Assembly (NCBI GenBank): GCA_947359465.1
Contig: OX375882.1
Location: 51,155,509-51,219,508, forward strand
Direction: 5' to 3'
DNA length: 64,000 bases
Source of the DNA: Metellina segmentata
Taxonomy: Eukaryota; Arthropoda; Arachnida; Araneae; Tetragnathidae
Numbering within the stretch: the first letter of the stretch is position 1; every line of letters begins with the position of its first letter. A program made the translations under genes and the position numbers. Shown here piece by piece: positions 1 to 11,394 of the stretch. Below the pieces are notes generated by a model. That model was given only the letters and a program-made list of their open reading frames with translations. It made no database searches and was not told the DNA's origin.

Positions 1-560
1 GTGGCCCGTCTAACCATGAGTTATCTTAACTTTAACATGTCACATGATATGCAAATTAGGTTAAAAATTTGTTGCTAGATAATGTATTAAAATGCGCAAG
101 CCTCTTTTGGTTAACATATATCTGTAAAACAAACTTTTTGAGTCATTAATATTAACAACCCGAAAAATATTAACCGCTTGAGCAACGAAAGTTTAGAACG
201 AATTTTGCGCCTATCTGTATAAAAATCAAACGAAATATTAAAACAACTGTTAAATCAATGCAATGTCACTCGTCAAATTATATTCTATATTTACTGTTGA
301 TAATCTTTCTTTGTAGCAATATAAAATATAAATAATAACTATCAATATAAATAAAAAACAATATATGTTAGATAATATTTTGACAGCCCTACGCTTTGTT
401 TCGTCCCTGCTTTTAAACAAATATATACTAAAAAATTCGCAAGTCGCTATCTTTCGTATTCACTGCAAAGCACATTACAAATGACTCTTCTACCAGTTTG
501 GTCGCCAAAATAATCCGTAATTTACCCTTCAACCAATAACAACCTTTCTACGCTTTTCTA
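1..560. other. AT-rich intergenic DNA, nothing recognised
   Basis: No reading frame with coding character, RNA gene or element terminus was seen here. The stretch is AT-rich with scattered homopolymers. Confidence 0.5.
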
Positions 561-562
561 CT

Positions 563-765
563 GGTGGGATGGGGCCATCCGACATCGATGGGTTTACCCA
601 CTACATCGGTAGCCTGAGAGCTGTAGGCAGTGCAGGTTTGATTCATGTAACTTTCCATATGTGTGTTTGTGTCCATTACTTGGCGTTTTATCTTGTGTTA
701 GTATGACCAAATATGACACTTTCGTCATAAAAACCCCAACCAGCTCGAAAATTTCTTTATTTTCT
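563..765 (+). repeat. tRNA-derived SINE, family A, copy 1
   Basis: A tRNA-like head has a B-box-like motif (GCAGGTTTGATTC near 634). It is followed by a body ending in a segment resembling CCAAATATGACxxTTxCGxCATAAAxCC. The same head-to-tail order recurs at about 34735-34960, 39660-39875 and 58530-58745, the middle two on the minus strand. This points to a tRNA-derived, LINE-mobilised SINE. The copies are diverged and I did not find clean target duplications, so the ends are approximate. Confidence 0.6.
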
Positions 766-1194
766 TTTCCAACTGGATAATTGAATCAATAGTTGGTTTA
801 TCTTTGTATTTAATCATTAAAATGCTTCTCTTGGAAGGTGACCTTTTTCAAGCAAGCGTGTTCTGATACTGTTTTCATCACTTAGTGATGCTAAATATCA
901 ATAAGTATATGCCGTGGTTTTATCTGACCAGGAAACTTCTGGGCTGCGTGGGACCAAATGGCTTCAAACCCAAATGCAGGTGTTGACTTAGTTGCAGGAA
1001 ATTAAATAAACTGGGATTGTCAGAAAGGATAGTGGCATTTGTATTTTTTCTTGATTTTACAGGGGACTTTTTTGTTAAGAAAATACTTTGTGTTAAGCTC
1101 TCTGAGGATCTTAACACTCATTATTCCATTTTGCAACTTACAGTCTTCTCTATAACTCCTCATCAAAATTTTACTTTCCTGACCAATAAAATCT
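766..1194. other. Intergenic DNA, nothing recognised
   Basis: Short open frames occur on both strands but have the low-complexity composition expected by chance. No element ends were found. Confidence 0.4.
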
Positions 1195-1455
1195 TTAAAA
1201 AGGATTAAATTCCAAGAAAATGAGCGATAGAATCTCCCAAAAGATTGTATTGCAAGGAATAAGCGATAAATATTTCCAGAGGATTATTTTCCAAGGAAAG
1301 GACCAATAGAATCGCGTTCTAAAGGGTTCTTTTCGTAAGTCGTAGGAAAGGACCAATAAAATCGTTCCAAAAGATTCTTTCAAATCATCTATTCCAAAGA
1401 AAGGAAAATATAATCATAAGCCAAAGGATTATATTCCAAGTAAAGGAATAATAAA
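1195..1455. repeat. Diverged minisatellite of A/G-rich units
   Basis: About five imperfect units of roughly 40-60 bp repeat the theme AGGATTATATTCCAAGGAAA followed by GGACCAATARAATCG. The units differ in length and sequence, so this is an old tandem array. It has no coding potential. Confidence 0.7.
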
Positions 1456-2856
1456 GTAGTGTTATTACAATATAATACTAATAAATCATATGGATGTCAT
1501 ACCCACATGATTTATTTCTAACTAATAACCACCACGCGGTTTCTTTCTACCTAATAACCCCACCGCTATTAATTTATCCTCATTTGTAGTCTTAATATCT
1601 TCAGAAATGGTTTTGATTAGATATTAACTGTGCTTTAAGGTATCTAAATGGTTAAGACATATGCATATTAATTTAATAATTCGCTCCATCACAGGTAACT
1701 GAAGCTTATACAAGACGTGTTATTTCATACTCTACTACTATCTTTGTTCATCAAATGTATTCTCTTTACACTTTGTACAGTAATTATATGATAGGCATCA
1801 CCATAAAACATTTTAATCAGTGTAATTGAACTTCCAACATAAAAATGAAAAACTTCCCCTTATAAGTTTTAATGGCACTCAATTGCTCCCTTTAGTGCAT
1901 AGTTTCCAAACCTTTTTGACTTCACGACCCCTTTTCGGCAACCCCTCTGGAAAACAAAGAAATTATCTTGAATTCGCCCGTGTAGTTACTGAACAAGCGT
2001 TTCAATTTGCCTTGAAGAACCTGTTTTATAACTTTTAACAAAATTACTGGCATGCAATTGGCAATGTCGAACCAAATATATTCACAGTTTTTTGATTACC
2101 ACAAAACTTAAAAGGAAGCAGAATTTCTGATAAAATAAAGCACTAATTTGAAAATAGCAGCAGGAATAATATCATTTTGAGGTAATCAGCAGTAGTCCTG
2201 AATAAACACTATAGTAGTTTGGTAGTTCACTTGTGCATCAAACTGATAACTGCTCGTCACAAACTGTTAATAGTGATTTGTCATCTATTTATAGTGTTGT
2301 ACCGAAACTTGACATAAGATGCACTCATTTCTGTTGACGTACTTCTAAGAACATGCGTAGTGCAAATATATATGTTGTTATTTTTAGACCAATAAGTAGT
2401 AGTTTTCATTTTACAATGTATAATTCTTGCAACAATGCATCACTTTAGTAAGTGTCTGTGCTTGGATAAGTGTTTGATTGAAACATTTTATACAAATGTT
2501 TTTAACTTCTTACTGTCCCAACTCTTGTTCCTCAACGTCCGCAGTTCTCCAGAGGCCAACATTGCTCCACCGCATAAAAAACAAAACAAAAAAAATCCTT
2601 AAGCGTAAACTTTGGGAAATTATGTTTTAGTGTAAGAAAATGTTGAAAGCTTTAGGTTATAGAAGTTATACAGCCGAATCTGAGTAAAAGTTGATTTATA
2701 CTGGGAATAGTTCAATTCGATCGTATACTAACATACATGAGTATGATTGACATCTAAAAGTTCATATATTTGATCTCACAATTTAGGTGTTCTGAAATTG
2801 CAAACGTTTGTAATTTGGATTGTATAACAACTGTTTTTTTCTTTGTTTGCTTTTAG
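1456..2856. other. AT-rich DNA upstream of the 2857 exon
   Basis: This stretch runs up to a splice acceptor (TTTGCTTTTAG) at 2856, so at least part of it is probably an intron of the gene whose coding exons follow. I did not identify the upstream exon or promoter. Confidence 0.4.
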
Positions 2857-3648
2857 ACCGACCGGAAGAAGATATTGACATGAGTGAAGAAATCGAAGTG
2901 GACCTGATGACTGACAATGAATACGACGAAATCCTCGATGCTGTCTCTTGTTTAATGCGGACGGACGAATTGGAAAACGACGAATCGTTTTTGGATGAAA
3001 ACTATTCCGAAACAGAAGAAATGGACTCGCAAATCTGGAGTAAATCCGACGAAAGTTTCTCGGATGATAACGAAATCTATGATAGGAAAGTACTAGTTTC
3101 TGCAGATGAATTTCAGTCCATGAGAGCAGAACCATTGGCTCAAGAAATTCATCAAGAATTTAAACACCTTTATGTACATGACTTCGGAAATTTAGACGCC
3201 ATTATGTCATTCAAAATGTCGGTCTCTGAATTCTGCAGCAGGTTTAATCCGTCTAATGAAGTCGTCCAAAACTTCCAAACAGACGATCGCACTTGTTTCT
3301 TAGCTCGTCCCAAACCAGCAACTATTAAACTTGTAGTCAATCCAAAGAATAGTTACAAGTACCCTATTGGAACTGATGGTCTTCAGGAATTTAAAAAAGC
3401 CGTTAAAGTAATTCGTCAAAGTGAGGCTCTCCCTGTCCACCATGCCCGGGTAAAAGCCGCAAACTTTGAGGCCCTGAATCTGTCGAAATTCCATGCGAAA
3501 AATTCCATACCTAATGCAAAGGAAATAATGCAAAAGTTGAAGGAATGCCGTGCAGTGATGAAAACCAGAATTCCTGATGTGACGTGCCAGCCTGTATACG
3601 CCATGACTTACGTCAATCATCGCAACCCAACATTGTCACTTAAAACAG
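2857..3648 (+). CDS. Uncharacterised acidic protein, exon with N-terminus (CDS from 2880)
   Basis: The exon lies between a pyrimidine-rich acceptor at 2855-2856 and a consensus donor (ACAG|GTAAGT) after 3648. The first in-frame ATG in the exon is at 2880 (MSEEIEVDLMTD) and gives 256 codons plus one base. That base joins in phase to the exon at 5550-5740, for a 319-residue product. The first ~80 residues are very rich in Asp, Glu and Ser (DNEYDEILDA, DESFLDENYSE). The middle is mixed and soluble, with a basic stretch near EIMQKLKECRAVMKTRIPDV. There is no signal peptide, membrane segment or domain I recognise. The frame is also open upstream of 2880 to the acceptor, so translation could begin in an earlier exon. 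Acidic and basic blocks would fit an intracellular, perhaps nuclear, protein, but that is inference. Confidence 0.65.
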
Positions 3649-3789
3649 GTAAGTCAAATCAATTGACTTTTTTTTCTTCTTGGAAACAGAACGGCTTTGC
3701 AACAGGACAGTCCTCACAAGGACTACCATTTATATTGTTATTTTGTCAAATCGGGACACTTGATGAAAATTTGTGTTACATATTCATTT

Positions 3790-3990
3790 CCCTCCAAGTG
3801 GTTCCACGAGATATCTTGTCCATCGAGATCTGGCCAATTTTGCTAATGACGAGGTATCTCGTCATCTAGAATGCCGACTGAATTCCGAATAATGATGAGA
3901 TTGTTGCTTTTTGAGGACTAGATCATCTCATTGAGATCTGATCAGCTTTGCTAATGACGAGATACCTCGGCGAGACCACAACCAGGAGGG
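3790..3990. mobile_element. piggyBac-type MITE, copy 1
   Basis: Both ends carry the family termini CCCTCCAAGTGGTT and AACCAGGAGGG. The interior has several GAGATATCTCGTC/GACGAGATACCTCG palindromic blocks. The TTAA flanks seen in other copies have decayed here (ATTT and TTAG). It lies in the intron between the exons at 2857-3648 and 5550-5740. Confidence 0.7.
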
Positions 3991-4628
3991 TTAGGGTTTA
4001 ATAGCTAGACCAAGTCCGTGAGTCCAAAAACGATCAAAAAGTTCAACAAAGGTCCAGATTTTAGACTTACTCCCTTCTCAGACCAACACAGGCCAGAAGA
4101 TGACTTGTTCAGTGCTACATTTCAGGCAATTTGGAAACGCCTTTTATGGGGAATCATGGAACGAAGGATATAGATATGATGTGCCCACTCACTAGTCTAG
4201 AAAGTGTCTGTCACCCTTATATTTGGACAAGGCTACAGGGTGTGACTAACAGTTCCATTGTGCAATCATTACCAACAGTCTTTTACCATGTGTTATATTT
4301 TAACTTCGTGCCCCTTCTTAACCGTTTTTACCCCTTCGGTTTTTTCGCACTTCATCACCTATTTTAGCAGACTTGTTGTGCTTAGCCACCAAGCACGCAA
4401 TACTTTTTTAAATCTTTTTACCTCTACAAGTCATCACTTTTAACTACATCTCATTTCCCTTTTCAATTATCAACTAAAATGGGGATATACCATCTTAGTA
4501 ATTTCTATGTAAAAATTAATAATAATAATTAATAAAATTAATAAAAATATAACTATAAATAGCAGTTAATTATACCTTAACAGATTGTGGCAAACGAAGA
4601 AAGTGTATTCATTCAAGAAAAAATATGC

Positions 4629-4630
<2 letters not shown>

Positions 4631-4694
<64 letters not shown>
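4631..4694. repeat. (TA)n microsatellite
   Basis: An uninterrupted run of about 32 TA units lies in intronic DNA. Confidence 0.98.
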
Positions 4695-4698
<4 letters not shown>

Positions 4699-5385
4699 TT
4701 GTTTTACTCATTATTATATTACAGTTAACGCATGTCATTTATCATTCACATGAACACAATAGTTTTAATCATCGATGTATATGTAAACTACCTTATTCCT
4801 GACCACAATCAATTTGCATAAAACATAATGTAGAGACGTCAACATCTAATATGATGATTCATGAATCCTTAAAGTGACTTGGGAATGTCTCCGTAATAAT
4901 GCATTAGTAAACTTTTTACAAATATATTTTAATCAAGATTAATGATACAACGTTACCATTTCAAGCCAATTTCAATATTTTCCTACTACTCTAAACTTTT
5001 TCACTTCAGGTTTTCTCTGAAGCAGCTCTTTTTCTTACAAATTGTAAAAAATGAAAAAAGAACCTAGACTGGCTGCTTCGACTGGAAAAATTAAAGTCAT
5101 TAAAATATACGAAAAAATAAAAATTTAAAAATCCAGAATTGATACAAAATTTGCCGACCTTTTGGTTCACTGGTGCTTTGACTCTTGTAATTTAACACAG
5201 CAATTGGAAAAAAAAAATTCATTTGCATAGAAAAGGAGAAAGGATTGAATATTTTTCGTGAATAAATTATAGCAGTTCCGTACACATTTCCAATTCCAAC
5301 ACGGATGCCAGTTCTAGTAATCGACTCTTTTGTTCGCTTTTTAAATTAGTCCACTAAGTTCCCTCTTACCGAAATTTTTAAGCGA
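4695..5385. other. Intronic AT-rich DNA
   Basis: Only AT-rich intron sequence of the two-exon gene was seen, with no element ends. Confidence 0.4.
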
Positions 5386-5530
5386 TATAATACTGGCGAC
5401 AAACTACATTTTAAGATTCCTGATATGTATCACACAAGAGCATTCGGACAGAAGTAAAATCTTCCCAGACCTTTTTGCTTTACACTAAAAATCTCTCCTA
5501 AGCATAAATGAAAGTCTCGATTAAACCAAA
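5386..5530 (+). repeat. Diverged interspersed repeat, copy in intron
   Basis: The run CTACATTTTAAGATTCC, then CACxxGAGCATTxGGA, then CACTAAAAATCTCTCCTAAG parallels the block at 6165-6330 in the same order and spacing. The two are old copies of one dispersed sequence of unknown class, about 780 bp apart on either side of the last exon. Confidence 0.55.
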
Positions 5531-5549
5531 TGAAACTTTTCTTTTTCAG

Positions 5550-5740
5550 ATGTAATGGAAAAAATCAAGGAATTGGAAATAGAGCAGCAAGCCCAAGATT
5601 ACAAAATGAAAAAATTCATTTCCAAAGGACAGTTAAATCGCCAAAACAAGAATTATATATTCGACTCAAGTTGTAAGAAAAATCGCAGGAAGAACTTGCA
5701 GCGACATCCGTCTGGAGCGAACAACAATCGAAAATGTTAA
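5550..5740 (+). CDS. Uncharacterised acidic protein, last coding exon
   Basis: The acceptor is TTTTCTTTTTCAG at 5549. The exon opens with AT, which completes the split codon (G+AT, Asp), and then reads VMEKIKELEIEQQAQDYKMK to a stop at 5738-5740. The tail is strongly basic, with a charged helical start that could form a short coiled coil (EKIKELEIEQQ) and then lysine/arginine clusters (SCKKNRRKNLQRH) that could be a nuclear localisation signal. The intron of about 1.9 kb contains a piggyBac-type MITE, a long TA microsatellite and a diverged repeat. Confidence 0.65.
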
Positions 5741-6164
5741 TTTTTTTTTAGTATAGCAATACCACTTCGAAGCGCAATAATTTTACATCAATGAATAACA
5801 GAGTTTTATTGTTTTTATGTAAAGCATGAAGTTTTAATTTTAATCCTTAAACTAAGACGCGAGAACGTTTCTTTGTGCTTATTATACTAAGGCATTTTTT
5901 AAAGGAATTTTATGCTCCTGTAAAATTTATTTTTAAAACTTTATGAGAGGCATTTTCTAGCAAGCTAAATGTAGGTGGCGGTAGTGTTTCTGTGGTGAAA
6001 CGTATTTCCTATACGTAATCCAAACGTGACGTCACTTGACTTGTTTATTGCATACAATTTCAGTACGTCGCCAATACAAATTTAAAAAAAAATTAATTTG
6101 GAATTGTTATATGACAGTTAATTAGCCAACGCCAATTAGATTAAACTCCAAATGTCATGGCGGT

Positions 6165-6480
6165 AAGCTACATTTTATGGTAATTCCGATGTGCTTCATG
6201 CGAGAGCATTTGGAAAGCGGTAGTCAAATTTTCAGACTGTCTGGTATGTTTATACTGAAAATCCCTCTCATAAGGAACATAAGTTTCTGGCAGTTTGAAA
6301 CGATTTTTTAAATAGTTGAGTTTTATCAACTGCTTAAGGAGAGTTCCCCTGTCTGGAAATACATTTTGCGTACATTCAGATTTATGCAACAACTCTATGC
6401 AGTAATTAAGTCTTTCAAACCTTTTGAATTTTTTCTTAACCAAGAATCGTTCAAAGCTCGAAACCAAAGACTAGTATCTT
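6165..6480 (+). repeat. Diverged interspersed repeat, second copy
   Basis: This is homologous to 5386-5530 over its first ~150 bp. On the minus strand it has an open frame of 99 codons (6168-6467) that resembles no family I know and is probably a by-product of the repeat. Confidence 0.5.
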
Positions 6481-7568
6481 GGAGAGATTAGGAATTGGTT
6501 CTAATTATAGTGCCTGAAACGAAACGAACTCTTCATACCCATCTAACAATTAAAGCTATTCTATGAGAACGATTATTACAAACATTCAGTGGAAAAAAAA
6601 CTCAAGAACACGGTAACGGCCTATCCCAAAATCGACGTCTAAAATTGTCATAGAAAAGCTGTTATTTGGAAGGCTTACGACATTCTATCATATTCCAAAG
6701 CTTTCGCCATTTGGCGATGCAAAAGTATCACCAATTAAAGTTGGAACCGTGTTCTTGGGTTTAACCCACTTTATTCAATATGTGGGCTAGGTATGTTTTC
6801 ACTATATTGATTATGAAATATTTTTAAAGAGAAAGTCTACAGATTACTAATATTTGATTTGTGTATGGATCCTGACCCAATCTGAATCAATTTTGGAACG
6901 TTGTTTCCAATTGGGCTAGTGACTATTGTAACAGTTTGGGAAACCACACTTAAAATTGCCCACACTAAAAACTGCAAAACTGAATATTAATATGTTGTTT
7001 ATCTACTAAATTGGGGTATTTTTTATTGAAAATATTAGTAAAATAAAAATAATTTAATTTGTTTATTATAAACTCTTAACCAATTAACAGTGATTATTAA
7101 AAGAAGTTAACTCGATTATTTATGAATATTGCTGTTGTGTAATTCAATTTCTGAATTTCTACGCGTAATGCATAGCTATTTGTTTTAAATATTACAGCTC
7201 ACCATAAACACATATTTTAAGTATTCTACAGTTAAAGATATGTGTGTATTAAAAAAATAACTAGAAATGCTATTTAAGAATTTACCTGCATACTAGCGTG
7301 ACAAAACATTCTTGGTATATATAGACATAGAAACGTAAAATAGCTTCAAAACATTATGCTTAAGATGTATTGCACAAATTCATTTTAAAATACCATTCTA
7401 AAATATAACTTCTGTGTGGTTAATATATTGTCATAACCTTGAGTAATATAGGGTATTTATTAAGACTAAATAATAAATGAATATTGAAATTTTGGGATAG
7501 TACTTATACATTATATCAAAATCATGATCCCTAGAATCCATGCCTTTCATATTTTATATAAATCAACC
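6481..7568. other. AT-rich intergenic DNA
   Basis: No gene, RNA or delimited element was seen. Confidence 0.4.
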
Positions 7569-7576
7569 CTTTAAAG

Positions 7577-8803
7577 CAATGTTTCTCAACTACCGGGCCA
7601 CGGTCTATTACCGGGCATCAATAATACCGAATAATGAAAGGTTCTTGTGGGATTTATCATTTTCGTTTTCTAAGTATTTTTTATGAATACATTCTTTATG
7701 TATAGTGAAAATATACTGAGAATATATATTCGTGATTGTGTCGAAAAACTCAAACCCAAACAACGCTTGCATATCAAATGTCAGTGACCAATGAGTAAGG
7801 AAGTACAGTGAAACTTCGATTAATCGTCAACGTCAGGCCTGGGACCATTAACCGTCAAAGTCGGGCCCGGGACCGTGACGGTTAATCGAATTGACAGTTA
7901 ACAGAAAAACCTTAAACAACAACCCACCCCCATCCATTGTATAATATTAACGAATAATAAGAAATGGACGTTTGCCAACTAGAACACTATACATTCATGT
8001 ATTTTATTTTACAGAAACAAACTATACAATTTATATTAAGTACAGTATAGTACATATTGTTATATGAACTTACGCTTTAGAGGGATATACATATTCAAAT
8101 TTTAAAATAGCCATTCATTTTCTTTTGTGTCTTCGAGGCTCCGGCATTCTGAGCGGCAATGTTCCGTAATAATGGACTGACTGTTAACAGAAACTGACGG
8201 ACAATCGAAGTTTCACTGCGTAAACTTTCCCACTGAGATTGAAAATCAAGGCAGTCTCTGCATCAGGCTCTCAAATGTAATGCTGAATGCGGTTTCGTCG
8301 CAGGTTCACATTGCTGTGTGCAAGTGCTTGTTTCCGAAATCCAAGTGATGTATGTTCTTAAGTAATTAGCCTATATATTTAAATTTTAATGTGAATAAGG
8401 GACATTGAACTGTTTAGGGTATGAGACGGGTTTGAGTGTTAAGAAATTTCGTTTGATGGTATTTGTGATGAAAAAAATACAAGTTTTTGATCAGATTGTG
8501 TGGGGGGGGGTGACCACATCGCTCTGGATTAGCTAAGTGGAATTTAATGATGTTGGCATGATGAAATTACAATACTCTGCAAGATTTCATTATTCTAGTG
8601 ATTGATGACTAGTTAAATTGTAATTATTATATTCGCCAAACTGCACATCTTTTGATGACTTTTATGATTATGCCATTATAAATAGTTGTTAGTTTAATGT
8701 AAGAACTTAAAAGAATTAAAAAGGTGTTTGTGAATAAATTTGTTGGAAACCAGGCCCTTTTGCTAACAAAATGAATTTGTCGAACCGTGGTTGGGAACTA
8801 TTG
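7577..8803. mobile_element. Non-autonomous hAT element with 8-bp duplication
   Basis: The termini CAATGTTTCTCAACTACCGG and, inverted, CAATAGTTCCCAACCACGG match the hAT (Charlie-like) pattern. The identical 8-bp flanks CTTTAAAG lie at 7569-7576 and 8804-8811. I see no transposase coding in it. A second element is inserted at 7806-8218, so the hAT copy is the older of the two. Confidence 0.88.
7806..8218. mobile_element. pogo/Tigger-like MITE nested in the hAT element
   Basis: The terminal inverted repeats start CAGTGAAACTTCGATT at both ends. Inside is a second internal inversion around TTAATCGTCAACG/GACGGTTAATCG. TA precedes the left end. The right flank is CGTA, so the TA duplication is slightly decayed. 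There is no coding sequence. Confidence 0.8.
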
Positions 8804-8811
8804 CTTTAAAG

Positions 8812-10450
8812 TGTTTTTCAGAACACACATGAGTAACGTCAAAAAAACCGAAAAGTATAATTTATGTTTTATATTCATATTTTAAAATAAAAGAAAAACA
8901 TTAAAATCTACCTAAGACATTTGTAAATTAAGATTTTATTCTTATATTTACTCTTAAGAGATTTTACTGTTAAGTTAGAAACCTATCAAATTAAGGGGAA
9001 AATTCAATATGTGAAAATAATCATCCTGCACAATATAGTTCACTGTTTACTTAATTAAATAATGCTACACAAATTTTTTGCAAGGCATGTAAGGATATTT
9101 ATCGTAATTTCTGAAACATGCCTTCTTGCTATTTTAAAAACAAACTATGTGCTACAATTTTTGAAACCCACAGATGTCTTCACAGATAGTCTAGTCAGAA
9201 ACAAGAATTTTTATTTCTGACAATCACTAGCAACCTAAAATATGCAATTTTTTACTTTTAAAAATATCTGTAGTATAATTTTAATAAATTAAGTTTATGG
9301 CTCAAAAATAGTCATAACTTCAAGTACATGATATGGACAGTAATATTGTATTTTGAATTAAGATAGATGTGGAATGAGCTGTCTAATTAATCGATTTTAT
9401 AATACTGCCCATACTGCCAAATGAAACAATATATATATTTCTCCCAAATGTGTTCATTACTGTGGTGTCATTAGTGTTATGAGACGTGATGTAATATTAT
9501 TTTAGAATGTATAAATACAATGTGAATAGCCTCTTCATTCATTTTCATGTTTATGTGTAAATTCATGTTTAAAATCAATAAACTTTGTAACTATGCAAGT
9601 TGATATATCAAATGGTAAATATTTATATAGTTGACAAAATGTATTTAAGTTAAATGTTATAACACTGTTAAAATGCTATTTATCAATTTCTAAACATAAG
9701 TCATTCTTTGTTTGCAATATTACATGTATACATACAATATATGTTATTTTTTTAATTTGTAGTTATTTTTATTTAAATTTTGTTGAATGATCAAAGTTTT
9801 AATTTATGCATTGTTTTGTAAATAATTCACTTCTTTTGACTGTGCATGCATATTATTTATAACATATGAACTATCAGCAGATTTTATGAAGTTGTATTTA
9901 GTAGAATTAACTGAATAAATGTGGGCTTGAAAAATTTGTTGGTAGTTTTGACTAAAATTATTAAATTGAATGTATAGTGTGAATGTGTGAAACTCAAGTA
10001 AATTTAATTTGAGAGCATTAATTCAAAACGGGAAAGCACTATTCACACACTGAACCGATATGAAAGAATTTGATTAAAAAATGTTCTTCTGTCGCATTTT
10101 AATGTTATACCACTCCTACATGTATTGCTTTACCTGTGCCTTAAGTGGTGGCGTTTGAACAGTATCGTAGCAATTCCATCAACATTTGTTATTTTAAAGA
10201 AAATATCACATTTTAGGTATATGTGCTTCAAGATATAAGCATTCAAGCAAATGTAATCAAATCTCGAAATGATCTGCAAGACTGAACATAATTTAGGATT
10301 TGGTAAAATGTGCTTGAATATCTAGTATCTGTTTCAATTTCATGCTGTGTTTATGTTTTTAATGTCACAATGTGTGTACAAAATGAAATTTGAATTAAAA
10401 ATTTTAACACGATATTCTTGCTTTTTTAAAAGTATACCTATGCATGACCT
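8812..10450. other. AT-rich intergenic DNA
   Basis: About 1.6 kb of very AT-rich sequence holds no supportable gene. Several AATAAA hexamers occur by composition. Confidence 0.45.
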
Positions 10451-10451
10451 A

Positions 10452-11155
10452 ATATACCTGCCAACTTTCCGGAAAAACACTTTTTACCAGTCTTCCGCGC
10501 GGAAAAAATATTTTCTGGATTTATCTTTAGAGAAATTACTAAGTGTCGACAGTTTCGAAGTTTTTGTGCCAAGCACGAAAGCAAAGCATCGGAATCACTA
10601 ACAATCGGTTTCTGGATTATCATAAAAATATTTTTTTTTGGCAAAACATTTTTAGAAAAAACTACAAATATACCTCGCAAATACTAACAAAAGCTCAATT
10701 GCTGATTTTTGCACATCTTTGGTGTCATTTTGTGTAAAATGTCGCCAAATCAGTTTTACCGTTTGAACTGCCGGATTACTTTTTCTTCTTTAACCCTCCC
10801 AGTAGTTAGACGAGATATCTCTTACATCAAGATCTGACCAATTTTGCAATGATGATATCTCGTCATCAAGACCATTGCCGATATTTTGATGACGAGATCA
10901 AGGTCTGGTTAGTTTTCTTCTAGTGACGAGATATCTCGTCCACCAAGATTTGCTAATGACGAGATAACTCGTCAAGACAACCAACCACCAGGAGGGTTAA
11001 ATTGCTCTGTAATAAAATCCAATTTTTGCCAATTGTAACTAATTTGGCGCTTTTAATTATTTTCCATTTCAATAACCATTTTTCTTTTCTGACAGTGTGA
11101 ATTGTTTTTTGCATCGTAAAAATATTTCGTTTTTTTTGGAAGTTGGCAGATATGC
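10452..11155. mobile_element. TIR element with CTGCCAACTT ends
   Basis: The left end TATACCTGCCAACTTTCC is mirrored at the right by an inverted CATATCTGCCAACTTCC. Flanks CCTAATAT and CCTAGTAT could be a diverged 8-bp duplication, which would suggest hAT. A piggyBac-type MITE sits inside it. A single similar end (ATCTGCCAACTTTCC) is at about 15650. The exact boundaries are uncertain. Confidence 0.55.
10794..10996. mobile_element. piggyBac-type MITE, copy 2 (intact TTAA flanks)
   Basis: This 203-bp element begins CCCTCC and ends GGAGGG. It is flanked on both sides by TTAA (10790-10793 and 10997-11000), the exact target duplication of piggyBac transposases. The interior repeats GACGAGATATCTCG-type palindromes. 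This is the best-preserved copy in the window. Confidence 0.9.
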
Positions 11156-11394
11156 CTAGTATGTCATCAAACAGGGTCTTTAACTCACTTAAATTTCAAT
11201 TCCCAAATAAATATAAGCTACACAATGAAAATGAAAACATTCTTTCACGCCTAAAGTTAACATCTTAACCTTTAGACCAGTGGCGTAGCAAAGTCAGGCG
11301 GTACCCGGTGCGGTAAATTCCTTTTGTCACCCCCATTGAAATTATTAAAATAAGAAACAATTACAATAGTTTTTTTCTGGTTTAATTTTTTTGC

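Noticed and set aside
2776..3135. Minus-strand 119-codon frame
   Set aside because: It is the reverse of the acidic coding exon at 2857-3648 and owes its openness to the codon pattern of the other strand.
6168..6467. 99-codon minus-strand frame as a gene
   Set aside because: It overlaps a dispersed repeat also present at 5386-5530, and no known domain is visible.
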